Shown: positions 1-6,698, counted from the stretch's first letter. The stretch: DNA of 6,925 nt from Thermotogae bacterium (GCA_015486095.1 WFSK01000065.1:1-6925), one strand, 5' to 3'. The notes: generated by a model not told the origin, from the sequence alone. Program-made: numbers and translations.

Positions 1-553
1 ATATCTTTCCTTTTCCCAATTTGAATTCGTATGTATCATCGAATATCACAGGGACCTTGGCTCTGCCGAGTCTAACGTAGAATGGCCCGGGGATATATGC
101 GATCTTCTTTATCACCTTTTCCGTCTCAACGGCGTCCGCCGGGACTACAACTCTCATGTTCGGCAGAACTCTCATCAGAGCGATGTCTTCACAAGCCTGA
201 TGGGAAGCCCCATCTTCCCCCACTGTTATGCCTCCATGGGTGGAAACGATCTTGACGTTCTTCTCCGAGTAGGCAACGGACATCCTTATCTGATCGTAGC
301 ACCTTCCAGGGGCAAAGACGGCAAAGGTAGAAGCGAAAGGGATCTTTCCACAAGATGCCAATCCAGCGGCTATGCCTATCATATTCGCTTCGGCTATTCC
401 AACGTCGAAGTGTCTTTCCGGAAACCTCGCCTCGAATTTCGCTGTTCTCGTAGATTCTGCCAGGTCTGCACTCAAGGCGCAGATATTTTTATCCTTCTCT
501 CCCAATTCAACTAATGCCTTACCGTAAGCATCTCTCGTCGCCATCTCAGTCAT
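1..553 (-). CDS. tkt: Transketolase, C-terminal subunit (partial, 3' end beyond the left edge)
   Basis: This is the pyrimidine-binding half of a split transketolase, which pairs with the N-terminal subunit encoded just upstream. Together they move two-carbon ketol units between sugar phosphates in the cytosol, using thiamine diphosphate (ThDP). The 184 visible codons contain VGIAEANM (51-58), whose E55 matches the conserved Glu that activates the ThDP pyrimidine ring. They also contain ADLAEST (29-35), DQIRMSVAYS (87-96) and THGGITVGEDGASHQ (105-119), a block with the conserved His of this domain. Split C-terminal subunits are usually about 310 residues, so roughly the last 125 are missing, including most of the third, regulatory-like domain. 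The start is the ATG at 553-551, because AAGGAG lies 10 nt upstream; a second in-frame ATG at 544 has poorer spacing. The start overlaps the stop of the upstream subunit by 8 nt, which fits translational coupling. All ten arginines seen are AGA/AGG. A DXPS or pyruvate dehydrogenase beta subunit is less likely given the paired N-terminal subunit. Confidence 0.93.
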   Translation of the reverse strand, partial: MTEMATRDAYGKALVELGEKDKNICALSADLAESTRTAKFEARFPERHFDVGIAEANMIGIAAGLASCGKIPFASTFAVFAPGRCYDQIRMSVAYSEKNVKIVSTHGGITVGEDGASHQACEDIALMRVLPNMRVVVPADAVETEKVIKKIAYIPGPFYVRLGRAKVPVIFDDTYEFKLGKGKI

Positions 554-1388
554 TTGCAGTCAACTCCTTCATCGCCTGTTTATACAATTCCTCACCGGGA
601 GCCTTACCATGCCATTCGTACGCATTTTCCATGTAAGATACTCCCTTTCCCTTTATCGTATGAGCGATTATGGCAGTCGGTTGTGTATCTTGGCTCTTTG
701 CCTCATCTATTGCCTTGAATATCTGTGCGAAGTCATGACCGTTTATCTCGATCGTATGCCATTTGAATGCCTCGAATTTGCTGATTATGGGAGCGATATC
801 GTTTATCTTTGCTACCTCACCATCTATTTGAAGACCGTTGTAGTCCAAAAAGAGGGTTAGATTGTTCAGATGACGGTTCCCTGCGAACATCATTGCCTCC
901 CAGATCTGGCCCTCTTCCATCTCGCCATCGCCAACGAGACAATAGACATGATAATCCCGTTTATCGAGCTTTCCGGCGAGCGCCATACCGATGGCAACCG
1001 AAAGCCCCTGACCAAGAGAGCCCGTAGAGACTTCAACTCCTTTTAGTTTTGCACTCGCGGGGTGCCCCTGGAGCCTCGAATCTATCTTTCTAAAGGTCTT
1101 CAGTTCTTCATGGGGGATGTAACCGGCGTGTGAGAGAACGGAATAAAAGGCAGGGGTAATATGCCCCTTTGAGAGCACAAATCTATCTCTATCGGGTGAA
1201 TCTACCGTTTCTGGAGATTGGTTCAACTCAGAGAAATAAAGAGACACGAGGATCTCCACGGCCGAAAGGCTACCACCGGGATGGCCAGAGTGGGCTGTAT
1301 ACGTCATCTCTATGATATCTTTTCTGACCTCCTTAGAGATCTCTTTTAATCTCTCAATATCTCTACCACATTTAACAACCATATCCAT
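546..1388 (-). CDS. tkt: Transketolase, N-terminal subunit
   Basis: This is the 280-residue pyrophosphate-binding half of a split ThDP-dependent transketolase. Visible signatures are HSGHPGGSLS (33-42), LSKGH (72-76), STGSLGQGLS (121-130), the ThDP/metal motif beginning GDGE (153-156) and ending at N184 in DYNGLQ, and KGKGVSYME (247-254) followed by WHG (259-261). These match the first domain of transketolase and are complete at both ends; the length is normal for a split N-terminal subunit. The next gene supplies the missing pyrimidine domain, so the two chains should form one enzyme of the non-oxidative pentose phosphate pathway. The start ATG at 1388-1386 shares one base with the TAA stop of tpiA (TAATG), and AAAGG lies 8 nt upstream. 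An in-frame ATG two codons later is possible but has worse spacing. The subunit acts on the glyceraldehyde 3-phosphate pool that the three upstream genes handle, which explains its place here. It could serve transketolase-like sugar cleavage in a lineage lacking a full pathway, but the sequence does not decide this. Confidence 0.96.
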   Translation of the reverse strand: MDMVVKCGRDIERLKEISKEVRKDIIEMTYTAHSGHPGGSLSAVEILVSLYFSELNQSPETVDSPDRDRFVLSKGHITPAFYSVLSHAGYIPHEELKTFRKIDSRLQGHPASAKLKGVEVSTGSLGQGLSVAIGMALAGKLDKRDYHVYCLVGDGEMEEGQIWEAMMFAGNRHLNNLTLFLDYNGLQIDGEVAKINDIAPIISKFEAFKWHTIEINGHDFAQIFKAIDEAKSQDTQPTAIIAHTIKGKGVSYMENAYEWHGKAPGEELYKQAMKELTAND

Positions 1389-2155
1389 TATGCCTGCCTT
1401 TCTTCTGCTATCTCCACGAGTCTGGCAAAAGAATCCACCTTAAGACTCGCTCCTCCTACCAATCCTCCATCTATATCCTCTTCGGCAACAATTGCCTCGA
1501 AATTATCGGGCTTTATACTTCCTCCATAGAGTATTCTGAAATTCTGTGCCACTTCGTTATCATAGAGTTTTGTGATCTCGCTGCGAATGAAGGAAATCAC
1601 CTCTTCTGCCTGTTCTGGAGTAGCAGTTATTCCCGTACCTATTGCCCATATGGGTTCATAAGCTATGACGATGTTTTCGAGTTGTGATGCCGTTATCCCC
1701 TTTAATCCTCCCACGAGTTCTCGCTTGACAACGTCGAACGTTTTATTCGCTTGTCGCTCCTCGAGAGTTTCACCTATGCAGAGTATGACCTTCAATCCCT
1801 TCTCCACCACGGAATGAACTTTTTGATTCACGAACTCATCCGTTTCCTTGAAGTACTTTCTCCGTTCCGAGTGTCCGATTATCACGTAATCTACCCCTAT
1901 ATCTTTGAGCATAAGGGGAGAGACTTCTCCGGTAAATGCACCGCTATCGGCCGGGTAGACGTTCTGAGCCCCGACTTCGATGTTGCTTCCATTCGTTATC
2001 TCCACTACCTCTGAGAGGGCGGTGAAGGGTGGACAAACGGCTATTTCACACCTCTTGAACATCTTCACTTTATCCACGAGTTCGGAGACGAATGAAACGG
2101 CTTCACGATTCGTCTTGTTCATCTTCCAATTTCCCGCTACTAACAGCCTTCTCAT
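1388..2155 (-). CDS. tpiA: Triosephosphate isomerase
   Basis: This enzyme interconverts dihydroxyacetone phosphate and glyceraldehyde 3-phosphate in the cytosol as a TIM barrel, normally a dimer. At 255 residues it has the usual length and all catalytic parts. N9 and K11 sit in AGNWKMN (7-13), the electrophilic H95 in IGHSERR (93-99), and the catalytic base E167 in AYEPIWAIGTG (165-175), whose end forms the mobile loop 6. The phosphate-binding GGS lies at 211-213 and DGGLVGGASL at 229-238. The ATG at 2155 gives the canonical beginning MRRLLVAGNWKMN. It follows the pgk stop by 6 nt, with GAGG about 11 nt upstream inside the pgk end. The gene ends in TAA, whose last base starts the transketolase gene. 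The order gap-pgk-tpiA is common in bacteria. I see no missing key residue and no fusion to pgk, although such a fusion is known in Thermotoga. Confidence 0.98.
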   Translation of the reverse strand: MRRLLVAGNWKMNKTNREAVSFVSELVDKVKMFKRCEIAVCPPFTALSEVVEITNGSNIEVGAQNVYPADSGAFTGEVSPLMLKDIGVDYVIIGHSERRKYFKETDEFVNQKVHSVVEKGLKVILCIGETLEERQANKTFDVVKRELVGGLKGITASQLENIVIAYEPIWAIGTGITATPEQAEEVISFIRSEITKLYDNEVAQNFRILYGGSIKPDNFEAIVAEEDIDGGLVGGASLKVDSFARLVEIAEERQA

Positions 2156-2161
2156 ATCGAC

Positions 2162-3358
2162 TCAACCCTCTTTATCCTTTATGGAAGCTATACCCGGTAA
2201 CTCCTTGCCTTCTAAAAATTCGAGGGATGCTCCACCACCTGTGGATACGTGCGACATCTTATCCGCAAGGCCAAATCGCTCCACCGCTGCAGCCGAATCC
2301 CCTCCTCCTATAACGGTCATGGCATCGGATTGTGCGAGCGTCTCCGCTATCGCACGGGTACCGTCGGAAAACGCCTTTATCTCGAAGACACCCATAGGGC
2401 CATTCCACACGATGGTTTTGGCATTTTGCAACTTCTCTTTGAAGAGCTCAACGGTCTTCGGACCTATATCGAATCCTTTCCACCCCATGGGTATACCTTC
2501 TTCGATATCCACCGTCTTCCTTTCGGCCTTCTGTTTCATCTCCTGAGCTATAACGCAATCGATCGGCAGGACCAGTTCCACTTTCTTCTCATTTGCTTCA
2601 TCGATGATGGAACGGGCTAAGTCCAATTTATCTTCCTCGACCAGTGAGTCTCCAACGGCCTTACCCAGTGCCTTCAGAAAGGTAAACATCATCGCCCCAC
2701 CTATCAGGATCGTATCCGCTTTTTTCATCAGATTCTTTATGACACCGATCTTGTCGGATACCTTAACACCACCCAATATTACCACGTAAGGATGAGTCGG
2801 ATTGCTCACCACCTTGCTGAGATATCTTATCTCTTTTTCCATCAGAAACCCGGCAACGGATGGCAGATAGTTCGCAACTCCAACGTTGGATGCATGCGCT
2901 CTGTGAGCCGTGCCAAAGGCATCGTTTACATGGATGTCACCTAACTTTGCGAGTTCTTTAGCGAATTCGGGATCGTTCTTCGTCTCACCCGAATGGAATC
3001 TCGTGTTCTCGAGGAGGATCACATCTCCTTCTCTCATCTGTTTCACCGCTTCTTCGACCTCAGGACCTATCGTGTCATCCATCATCTTTACAGGTTTATT
3101 CAACAACTCACCCAGTCTTTTAGCAACGGGCTTCAAACTGTATTTTGGATCTCTCTTCCCTTTCGGCCTTCCAAGGTGCGACATCAAGATGAGTTTACCG
3201 CCGTTATCCAATATATACCTTATCGTATCGAGGGCAGCTCTTATCCTCTTGTCGTCCGCAACCTCCCCTGTTTTTTCATCGAGCGGACAGTTGAAGTCCG
3301 CTCTCATCAATACTCTCTTTCCCTTGAGGTCAACGTCTCTTACAGACATTTTCTCCAT
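2162..3358 (-). CDS. pgk: Phosphoglycerate kinase
   Basis: This 398-residue monomeric kinase transfers a phosphate between 1,3-bisphosphoglycerate and ADP, the first substrate-level phosphorylation of glycolysis, and is reversible in gluconeogenesis. The N-terminal domain has RADFNCPL (19-26, usually RVDFNVP), a conserved Arg at 38, HLGRPKG (61-67), ENTRFH (117-122) and DAFGTAHRAHAS (147-158). The nucleotide domain has GGVKVSDKI (196-204, usually GGAKVSDK), NGPMGVFE (319-326), GGGDSAAAVE (351-360) and STGGGASLEFLEG (372-384). An open frame extends upstream to 3424, but that would overlap gap by 61 nt and add 22 residues unlike any PGK. I chose the ATG at 3358-3356 because AAGGAG lies 11 nt upstream; the ATG at 3349, three codons later, would have its Shine-Dalgarno too far away. 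Only 5 nt separate it from gap and 6 nt from tpiA, so the three are almost surely co-translated from one mRNA. Confidence 0.98.
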   Translation of the reverse strand: MEKMSVRDVDLKGKRVLMRADFNCPLDEKTGEVADDKRIRAALDTIRYILDNGGKLILMSHLGRPKGKRDPKYSLKPVAKRLGELLNKPVKMMDDTIGPEVEEAVKQMREGDVILLENTRFHSGETKNDPEFAKELAKLGDIHVNDAFGTAHRAHASNVGVANYLPSVAGFLMEKEIRYLSKVVSNPTHPYVVILGGVKVSDKIGVIKNLMKKADTILIGGAMMFTFLKALGKAVGDSLVEEDKLDLARSIIDEANEKKVELVLPIDCVIAQEMKQKAERKTVDIEEGIPMGWKGFDIGPKTVELFKEKLQNAKTIVWNGPMGVFEIKAFSDGTRAIAETLAQSDAMTVIGGGDSAAAVERFGLADKMSHVSTGGGASLEFLEGKELPGIASIKDKEG

Positions 3359-3363
3359 AAGGG

Positions 3364-4392
3364 TCACAACTCCTTGCTCGCGACTAAATCCAACGTATCC
3401 ACGATCCTGCTCGAATAGCCCCATTCGTTATCGTACCAGGTCAAGACCTTTACCATATTTCCATCCATGACCCTTGTCGATAGCGCATCTACGATGGCAG
3501 AATAAGTGGTTCCTATGATGTCATGAGATACCAGAGGCTCTTCGGTATATCCCAATATACCCTTTAATTCACCCTCAGAATATCTCTTTAAGACGCTGTT
3601 CACCTCTTCTACGGTGGTATTTCTCTTAACTATGATAGTGGTGTCAGATATGGAGGCACAGGGAGTGGGGACTCTTATCGCCATTCCATCGAATTTACCT
3701 TTCAGTTCAGGTATAACCTGCGTTACAGCAACGGCGGCGTTGGTTGTGGTTGGGATGATAGAAACAGCGGCGGCCCTTGCTCTCCTCAGGTCTTTGTGTG
3801 GCATATCCTGCACTCTCTGATCGTTCGTGTAAGAATGAACCGTGGTCATCAAGGCCTTCTCTATTCCAAACTCCTTTAGCATAACCTTCATTAGAGGAGT
3901 TAAACTGTTGGTGGTACAGGAAGCCATGGAGATGATATTGTGTTTACTGGGGACGTAAGCTTCCTCGTTGATACCTATGTTTATCATCACGGCGTCTTCT
4001 CCCTCACCCTTGTATCGAGCGGTTAAGACTACCTTTTTCGCTCCAGCGGTAAGATGTTTTCGACAATCATCAACCTTTGTGAATCTTCCCGTGGATTCCA
4101 CCACTATATCCACTCCGAGGTCTTTCCAGGGCAGCTTGGTAGGGTCTCTTTCTGCAAGGACCTTGAGCTCTTTACCATCTATTACTATGGCATTCTCCTT
4201 TGCAACGACTTCTCCCGGAAATTTACCGAAGTTGGAATCGTATTTGAACAGGTGTGCTAATGTCTTCGCATCCGTGATATCGTTTACCGCTACGAAATCG
4301 AAGTCCTTCTCTTTACCATACGTTAAAGCCGCCCTTAACACCAACCTTCCGATCCTTCCAAAACCGTTGATACCGATTTTAACCTTTGCCAT
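3364..4392 (-). CDS. gap: Glyceraldehyde-3-phosphate dehydrogenase (NAD-type, with atypical signature residues)
   Basis: This enzyme oxidises and phosphorylates glyceraldehyde 3-phosphate to 1,3-bisphosphoglycerate; family members are cytosolic tetramers. The 342-residue chain has the Rossmann motif INGFGRIGR (8-16), an Asp at 38 in VNDIT that suggests NAD preference, catalytic C159 in ASCTTNS (157-163), H186 in TTVHSYTN (183-190), RVPTP (240-244) and WYDNEWGYS (319-327). Several positions differ from the usual family sequence: SMASCTTN instead of SNASCTTN (M156), TARYK instead of SAPAK (R126), and TTTNAAVAV instead of TTTGAAKAV (N218, V221). The last region forms part of the phosphate-binding site. 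Catalytic Cys and His remain, so an active enzyme is expected. The start ATG at 4392 has a strong GAGAGGTG 7 nt upstream in the 18-nt gap after ebfC. It is followed after 5 nt by pgk, the next enzyme of the pathway. Erythrose-4-phosphate dehydrogenase is a less likely alternative. Confidence 0.96.
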   Translation of the reverse strand: MAKVKIGINGFGRIGRLVLRAALTYGKEKDFDFVAVNDITDAKTLAHLFKYDSNFGKFPGEVVAKENAIVIDGKELKVLAERDPTKLPWKDLGVDIVVESTGRFTKVDDCRKHLTAGAKKVVLTARYKGEGEDAVMINIGINEEAYVPSKHNIISMASCTTNSLTPLMKVMLKEFGIEKALMTTVHSYTNDQRVQDMPHKDLRRARAAAVSIIPTTTNAAVAVTQVIPELKGKFDGMAIRVPTPCASISDTTIIVKRNTTVEEVNSVLKRYSEGELKGILGYTEEPLVSHDIIGTTYSAIVDALSTRVMDGNMVKVLTWYDNEWGYSSRIVDTLDLVASKEL

Positions 4393-4399
4393 AAAACAA

Positions 4400-4407
4400 C
4401 ACCTCTC
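4400..4407 (-). promoter_or_regulatory. Strong ribosome binding site of gap
   Basis: GAGAGGTG lies 7 nt before the gap ATG, within the 18 nt between the ebfC stop and gap. It is one of the best Shine-Dalgarno matches in the window, which fits the high expression expected of GAPDH. The 18-nt spacer is too short for a terminator or for a complete promoter of its own. Confidence 0.75.
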
Positions 4408-4410
4408 TTT

Positions 4411-4746
4411 TTATATGTTTATAGGTAGATTCATTCCACCAGTTGCATTCTTCATCTCTTCTTCTCTTCTCGCATTTATCTTTTCCAGGAGATCTGAGAT
4501 AGCCGCTTGAACCAAATCTTCTAACATTTCCACATCCTCTGGATCCACCACATCTCTGGATATTGTAACATTTTTCACGACATAATCACAAGTAGCAACG
4601 ATCTTGACTGCGCCTCCTCCCGCACTGCCTTCCACTTCTATCTCCTTAAAACCATCCTGAACCTTTTGAACGTTCTTTGCCATCGTTTGAAATTGTTTCA
4701 TTATACCACCCATACCTATATTGCCAAAACCCTTTCGCTTTGCCAC
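4411..4746 (-). CDS. ebfC: YbaB/EbfC family nucleoid-associated protein
   Basis: This is a 111-residue member of the YbaB/EbfC family of small dimeric DNA-binding proteins, which in characterised bacteria associate with the nucleoid. The family pattern is complete: a basic, Gly- and Met-rich N-terminus (1-16), a long helix with MKQFQTMAKNVQKVQ (16-30), the strand region with SAGGGAVK (41-48) and VTISRDVVDPED (60-71), the helix EMLEDLVQAAISD (73-85), and the tail TGGMNLP (102-108). I chose the GTG at 4746-4744 because GAGGTG lies 6 nt before it. A GTG three codons upstream (4755) is in frame but lies inside that Shine-Dalgarno. The gene starts 18 nt after dnaX and ends 18 nt before gap. The dnaX-ebfC pairing is conserved widely in bacteria and often continues with recR, which is absent here. 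The exact cellular role of this copy cannot be read from sequence. Confidence 0.94.
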   Translation of the reverse strand: MAKRKGFGNIGMGGIMKQFQTMAKNVQKVQDGFKEIEVEGSAGGGAVKIVATCDYVVKNVTISRDVVDPEDVEMLEDLVQAAISDLLEKINARREEEMKNATGGMNLPINI

Positions 4747-4752
4747 TTGAAT

Positions 4753-4758
4753 CACCTC
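4753..4758 (-). promoter_or_regulatory. Ribosome binding site that fixes the GTG start of ebfC
   Basis: GAGGTG sits 6 nt before the GTG at 4746. The earlier in-frame GTG (4755-4753) is part of this motif, and an ATG at 4760 is out of frame and stops after two codons, so 4746 is the best-supported start. Confidence 0.75.
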
Positions 4759-4764
4759 ATCCCG

Positions 4765-6201
4765 CTATCTTTTACGAACGATCTTAACATCTCCACCCAA
4801 CAGCAATTGGGCCTTTCTCACCAACTTCGCTATCTCGTCTTCCTCGTTCAAAAGCTTTTTAGAGGAGAGTATGGGAGTAAAGCTCACCTCTATTCCAGCG
4901 AAATCCTTGTACATCTGTTTTATCTCCATTTCCTCCCTTATAAACGTGTCGTAAAGGAAGTGAGAGCTTTCATCGAACTCTACCTTCGCTTTATCCTTCC
5001 CTTCAAACTGAACATCTGCCTGAGCGAGCAGTATCCCTATGTCTATTCTTCCCTCTTTGAGATTGGATTCCACAAAGTTTTTCCACTCTTCAGGCACTCT
5101 ACCTTCGGCGACCTTCTCTTCTTTCGGCTCCATTATCCTTTCTTCTATTATCTTTTTCTCTGGATGAGCAGAGTAGATGTACGAAAGCAAAGATAAAGTC
5201 ATCGCAGTCTTCTTGTCTTCCAAAAATTTCATTTCTCTATCGAGATCCATTAGCTTTCTACCCAGCGCTACGAGTGGTTTCAAGTCTGCTTTAGAAGACC
5301 CACTGAGCAAGGTTCTTATCTCACTTTCTATAAATAGAATGGTACTCGTCAAGAAGGCCTCTGGATCCTTACCACTCTCGAACAAAACATCGAGTTCTCT
5401 TAACAATTCTTCTGCTCTTCCATTTAGCACGATATCAACGAAGCGCTCTATTACCTCTCTTTTCACCTCGCCAGAAACCTCTATCACATCTTCTACATCG
5501 ATCTCTTTTTTATCCGCAATGTACGTTGACACCTGCTCCAGTATCGATATCGCATCTCGCATCGAACCATTGGCTTTATCGGATATCATCTTCAAAGCAT
5601 CTTCGGAGATGGATATCTTTTCCTTTTCGGCTACCTCATTCAGATATTCCATGATGATCTTCGAAGGTAAACGTTTGAACTCGAGTACCTGGCATCTCGA
5701 GAGTATGGTTTCCGGAAGTTTTTCGATCTCCGTTGTGGCGAGGATGAATATGACATGAGAAGGAGGCTCTTCCAGGGTCTTCAAAAGGGCATTGAAAGCC
5801 TCCCGTGTAAGCATGTGGACCTCATCTATTATATATACCTTATATTTCCCCTCCGTCGGTACGTAGTTAACCTTTTCTCTTATATTTCGGACCTCATCTA
5901 TACCGCGATTGGATGCTGCATCCATTTCTATCACATCCAAACTGCTTCCATTCGTTATCCTTCTACAGGATTCACATTTATTACACGGTTCGTACCCATC
6001 TCGCGATTCGCAATTCAACGCCTTAGCTAAGATACGCGCAGTAGTCGTTTTGCCAGTCCCTCTTGGACCAGCAAAGAGATAGGCATGAGCAATCTTATTC
6101 TCCATTATCGCATTCTTCAGGAGACGTTTTATATGAGACTGGCCCTTGATCTCATCGAACCTTTGGGGTCTATACTTTCTATAGAGGGTTTCATAAGACA
6201 T
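4765..6201 (-). CDS. dnaX: DNA polymerase III subunit tau/gamma (clamp loader ATPase)
   Basis: This is the AAA+ motor of the clamp loader, which opens the beta clamp and loads it on primed DNA at the replication fork. The 478-residue chain begins with the canonical MSYETLYRKYRPQ. It has Walker A GPRGTGKT (45-52), a four-cysteine zinc module (C64, C73, C76, C79), Walker B DEVH (126-129), sensor 1 ILATTE (153-158), the arginine-finger SRC motif (168-170) and sensor 2 GSMRDA (212-217). A helical collar domain runs to about residue 345. A Glu/Lys-rich linker (about 346-370) joins it to a C-terminal domain (about 371-478) that would contact polymerase in a tau protein. It is shorter than E. coli tau (643) but in the range of many bacteria. 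The ATG at 6201 has GAAGGG upstream, 22 nt after yqeY. No canonical A AAA AAG slippery site occurs in the reading frame, so separate production of gamma is not evident. The ebfC gene follows after 18 nt. Confidence 0.97.
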   Translation of the reverse strand: MSYETLYRKYRPQRFDEIKGQSHIKRLLKNAIMENKIAHAYLFAGPRGTGKTTTARILAKALNCESRDGYEPCNKCESCRRITNGSSLDVIEMDAASNRGIDEVRNIREKVNYVPTEGKYKVYIIDEVHMLTREAFNALLKTLEEPPSHVIFILATTEIEKLPETILSRCQVLEFKRLPSKIIMEYLNEVAEKEKISISEDALKMISDKANGSMRDAISILEQVSTYIADKKEIDVEDVIEVSGEVKREVIERFVDIVLNGRAEELLRELDVLFESGKDPEAFLTSTILFIESEIRTLLSGSSKADLKPLVALGRKLMDLDREMKFLEDKKTAMTLSLLSYIYSAHPEKKIIEERIMEPKEEKVAEGRVPEEWKNFVESNLKEGRIDIGILLAQADVQFEGKDKAKVEFDESSHFLYDTFIREEMEIKQMYKDFAGIEVSFTPILSSKKLLNEEDEIAKLVRKAQLLLGGDVKIVRKR

Positions 6202-6223
6202 ATCCGTCGGCCCTTCAGAAGGA

Positions 6224-6670
6224 TCAGTTGGAAAGCATTTCCCGTACCATCCTGTTCACGTGGCTACCATCAGCTCTCCCTTTCACCTTCTCCATGACTT
6301 TTCTCATCACCTCTGGAAACGCCGTTATGTTAGAGGCTCCTGCTTCTTGGATCGTGTCTCTGATTATCTTCTCTAACTCCTTATCGTCGAGGGGTTGAGG
6401 TAAATAACTCTCTAAAACCTTCAGTTCCATTTCCTCTATTTCAGCAAGGTCTGTTCTTCCCCCTTTACGATACTTCTCTATTGCATCCTTTCTCATCTTA
6501 ACTTCCTTCAAGATAATATTCGATATATCTTCCTCCGATGCCGTTATCCCCTTATCTACTTCCATCTTCCTGATGGCACTCTTCAGCATCCTGAGTGCGT
6601 TGACTACACTTTTATTGCCAGATTTCATCGCTTTCTTCAGATCTTCGTTTATCTTTTCCAAGATAACCAA
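6224..6670 (-). CDS. yqeY: GatB/YqeY domain protein
   Basis: This is a small stand-alone YqeY protein. Its family resembles the C-terminal tail domain of GatB, the tRNA-dependent amidotransferase subunit, but the function of free-standing YqeY is not firmly established. Read from the TTG at 6670, the protein has 148 residues, the usual family length. It shows LRMLKSAI (26-33), EVKMRKDAIEKY (56-67), GRTDL (71-75), the YLPQPL motif (89-94) and the C-terminal GRADGSHVN (131-139). In-frame GTG codons at 6682 and 6679 would add up to four residues, but they lie inside the Shine-Dalgarno AGGTGGTG. The TTG start gives MVILEKINEDLKKAM, which matches how YqeY proteins normally begin. The gene lies 28 nt after hpf and 22 nt before dnaX. 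Its position among translation and replication genes hints at a tRNA- or translation-linked housekeeping role; this is inference. Confidence 0.93.
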   Translation of the reverse strand: MVILEKINEDLKKAMKSGNKSVVNALRMLKSAIRKMEVDKGITASEEDISNIILKEVKMRKDAIEKYRKGGRTDLAEIEEMELKVLESYLPQPLDDKELEKIIRDTIQEAGASNITAFPEVMRKVMEKVKGRADGSHVNRMVREMLSN

Positions 6671-6676
6671 TCTTCT

Positions 6677-6684
6677 CACCACCT
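6677..6684 (-). promoter_or_regulatory. Ribosome binding site that supports the TTG start of yqeY
   Basis: AGGTGGTG ends 6 nt before the TTG at 6670. The two upstream in-frame GTG codons (6682 and 6679) fall inside this motif and have no comparable motif of their own, so the TTG is the likely initiator. Confidence 0.7.
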
Positions 6685-6698
6685 ACTCTTATGTAAAC

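Noticed and set aside
3359..3424. Upstream extension of pgk by 22 residues
   Set aside because: It would overlap the end of gap, has no good ribosome binding site, and the extra residues do not resemble a PGK N-terminus. The ATG at 3358 has AAGGAG upstream.
4393..4410. Terminator or independent promoter between ebfC and gap
   Set aside because: The 18-nt spacer holds only a ribosome binding site; I saw no inverted repeat with a T-tract and there is no room for both -35 and -10 boxes.
3968..4510. Long plus-strand open frame (180 codons) opposite gap and the end of ebfC
   Set aside because: It lies antisense to a clearly conserved GAPDH, has no recognisable motif, and is explained by the codon bias of the real gene. 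The same applies to plus-strand frames at 200-514, 1980-2546, 2910-3470, 4666-5196 and 5177-5758.
5505..5512. Run of six A on the coding strand of dnaX followed by G, resembling the E. coli slippery site
   Set aside because: The zero frame here is GAT AAA AAA GAG, so the heptamer is not phased as A AAA AAG. It also lies near codon 231, inside the ATPase/collar region, where a shift would destroy the protein.
6671..6698. Possible terminator after hpf
   Set aside because: The 28 nt carry the yqeY Shine-Dalgarno and no convincing hairpin or T-tract.
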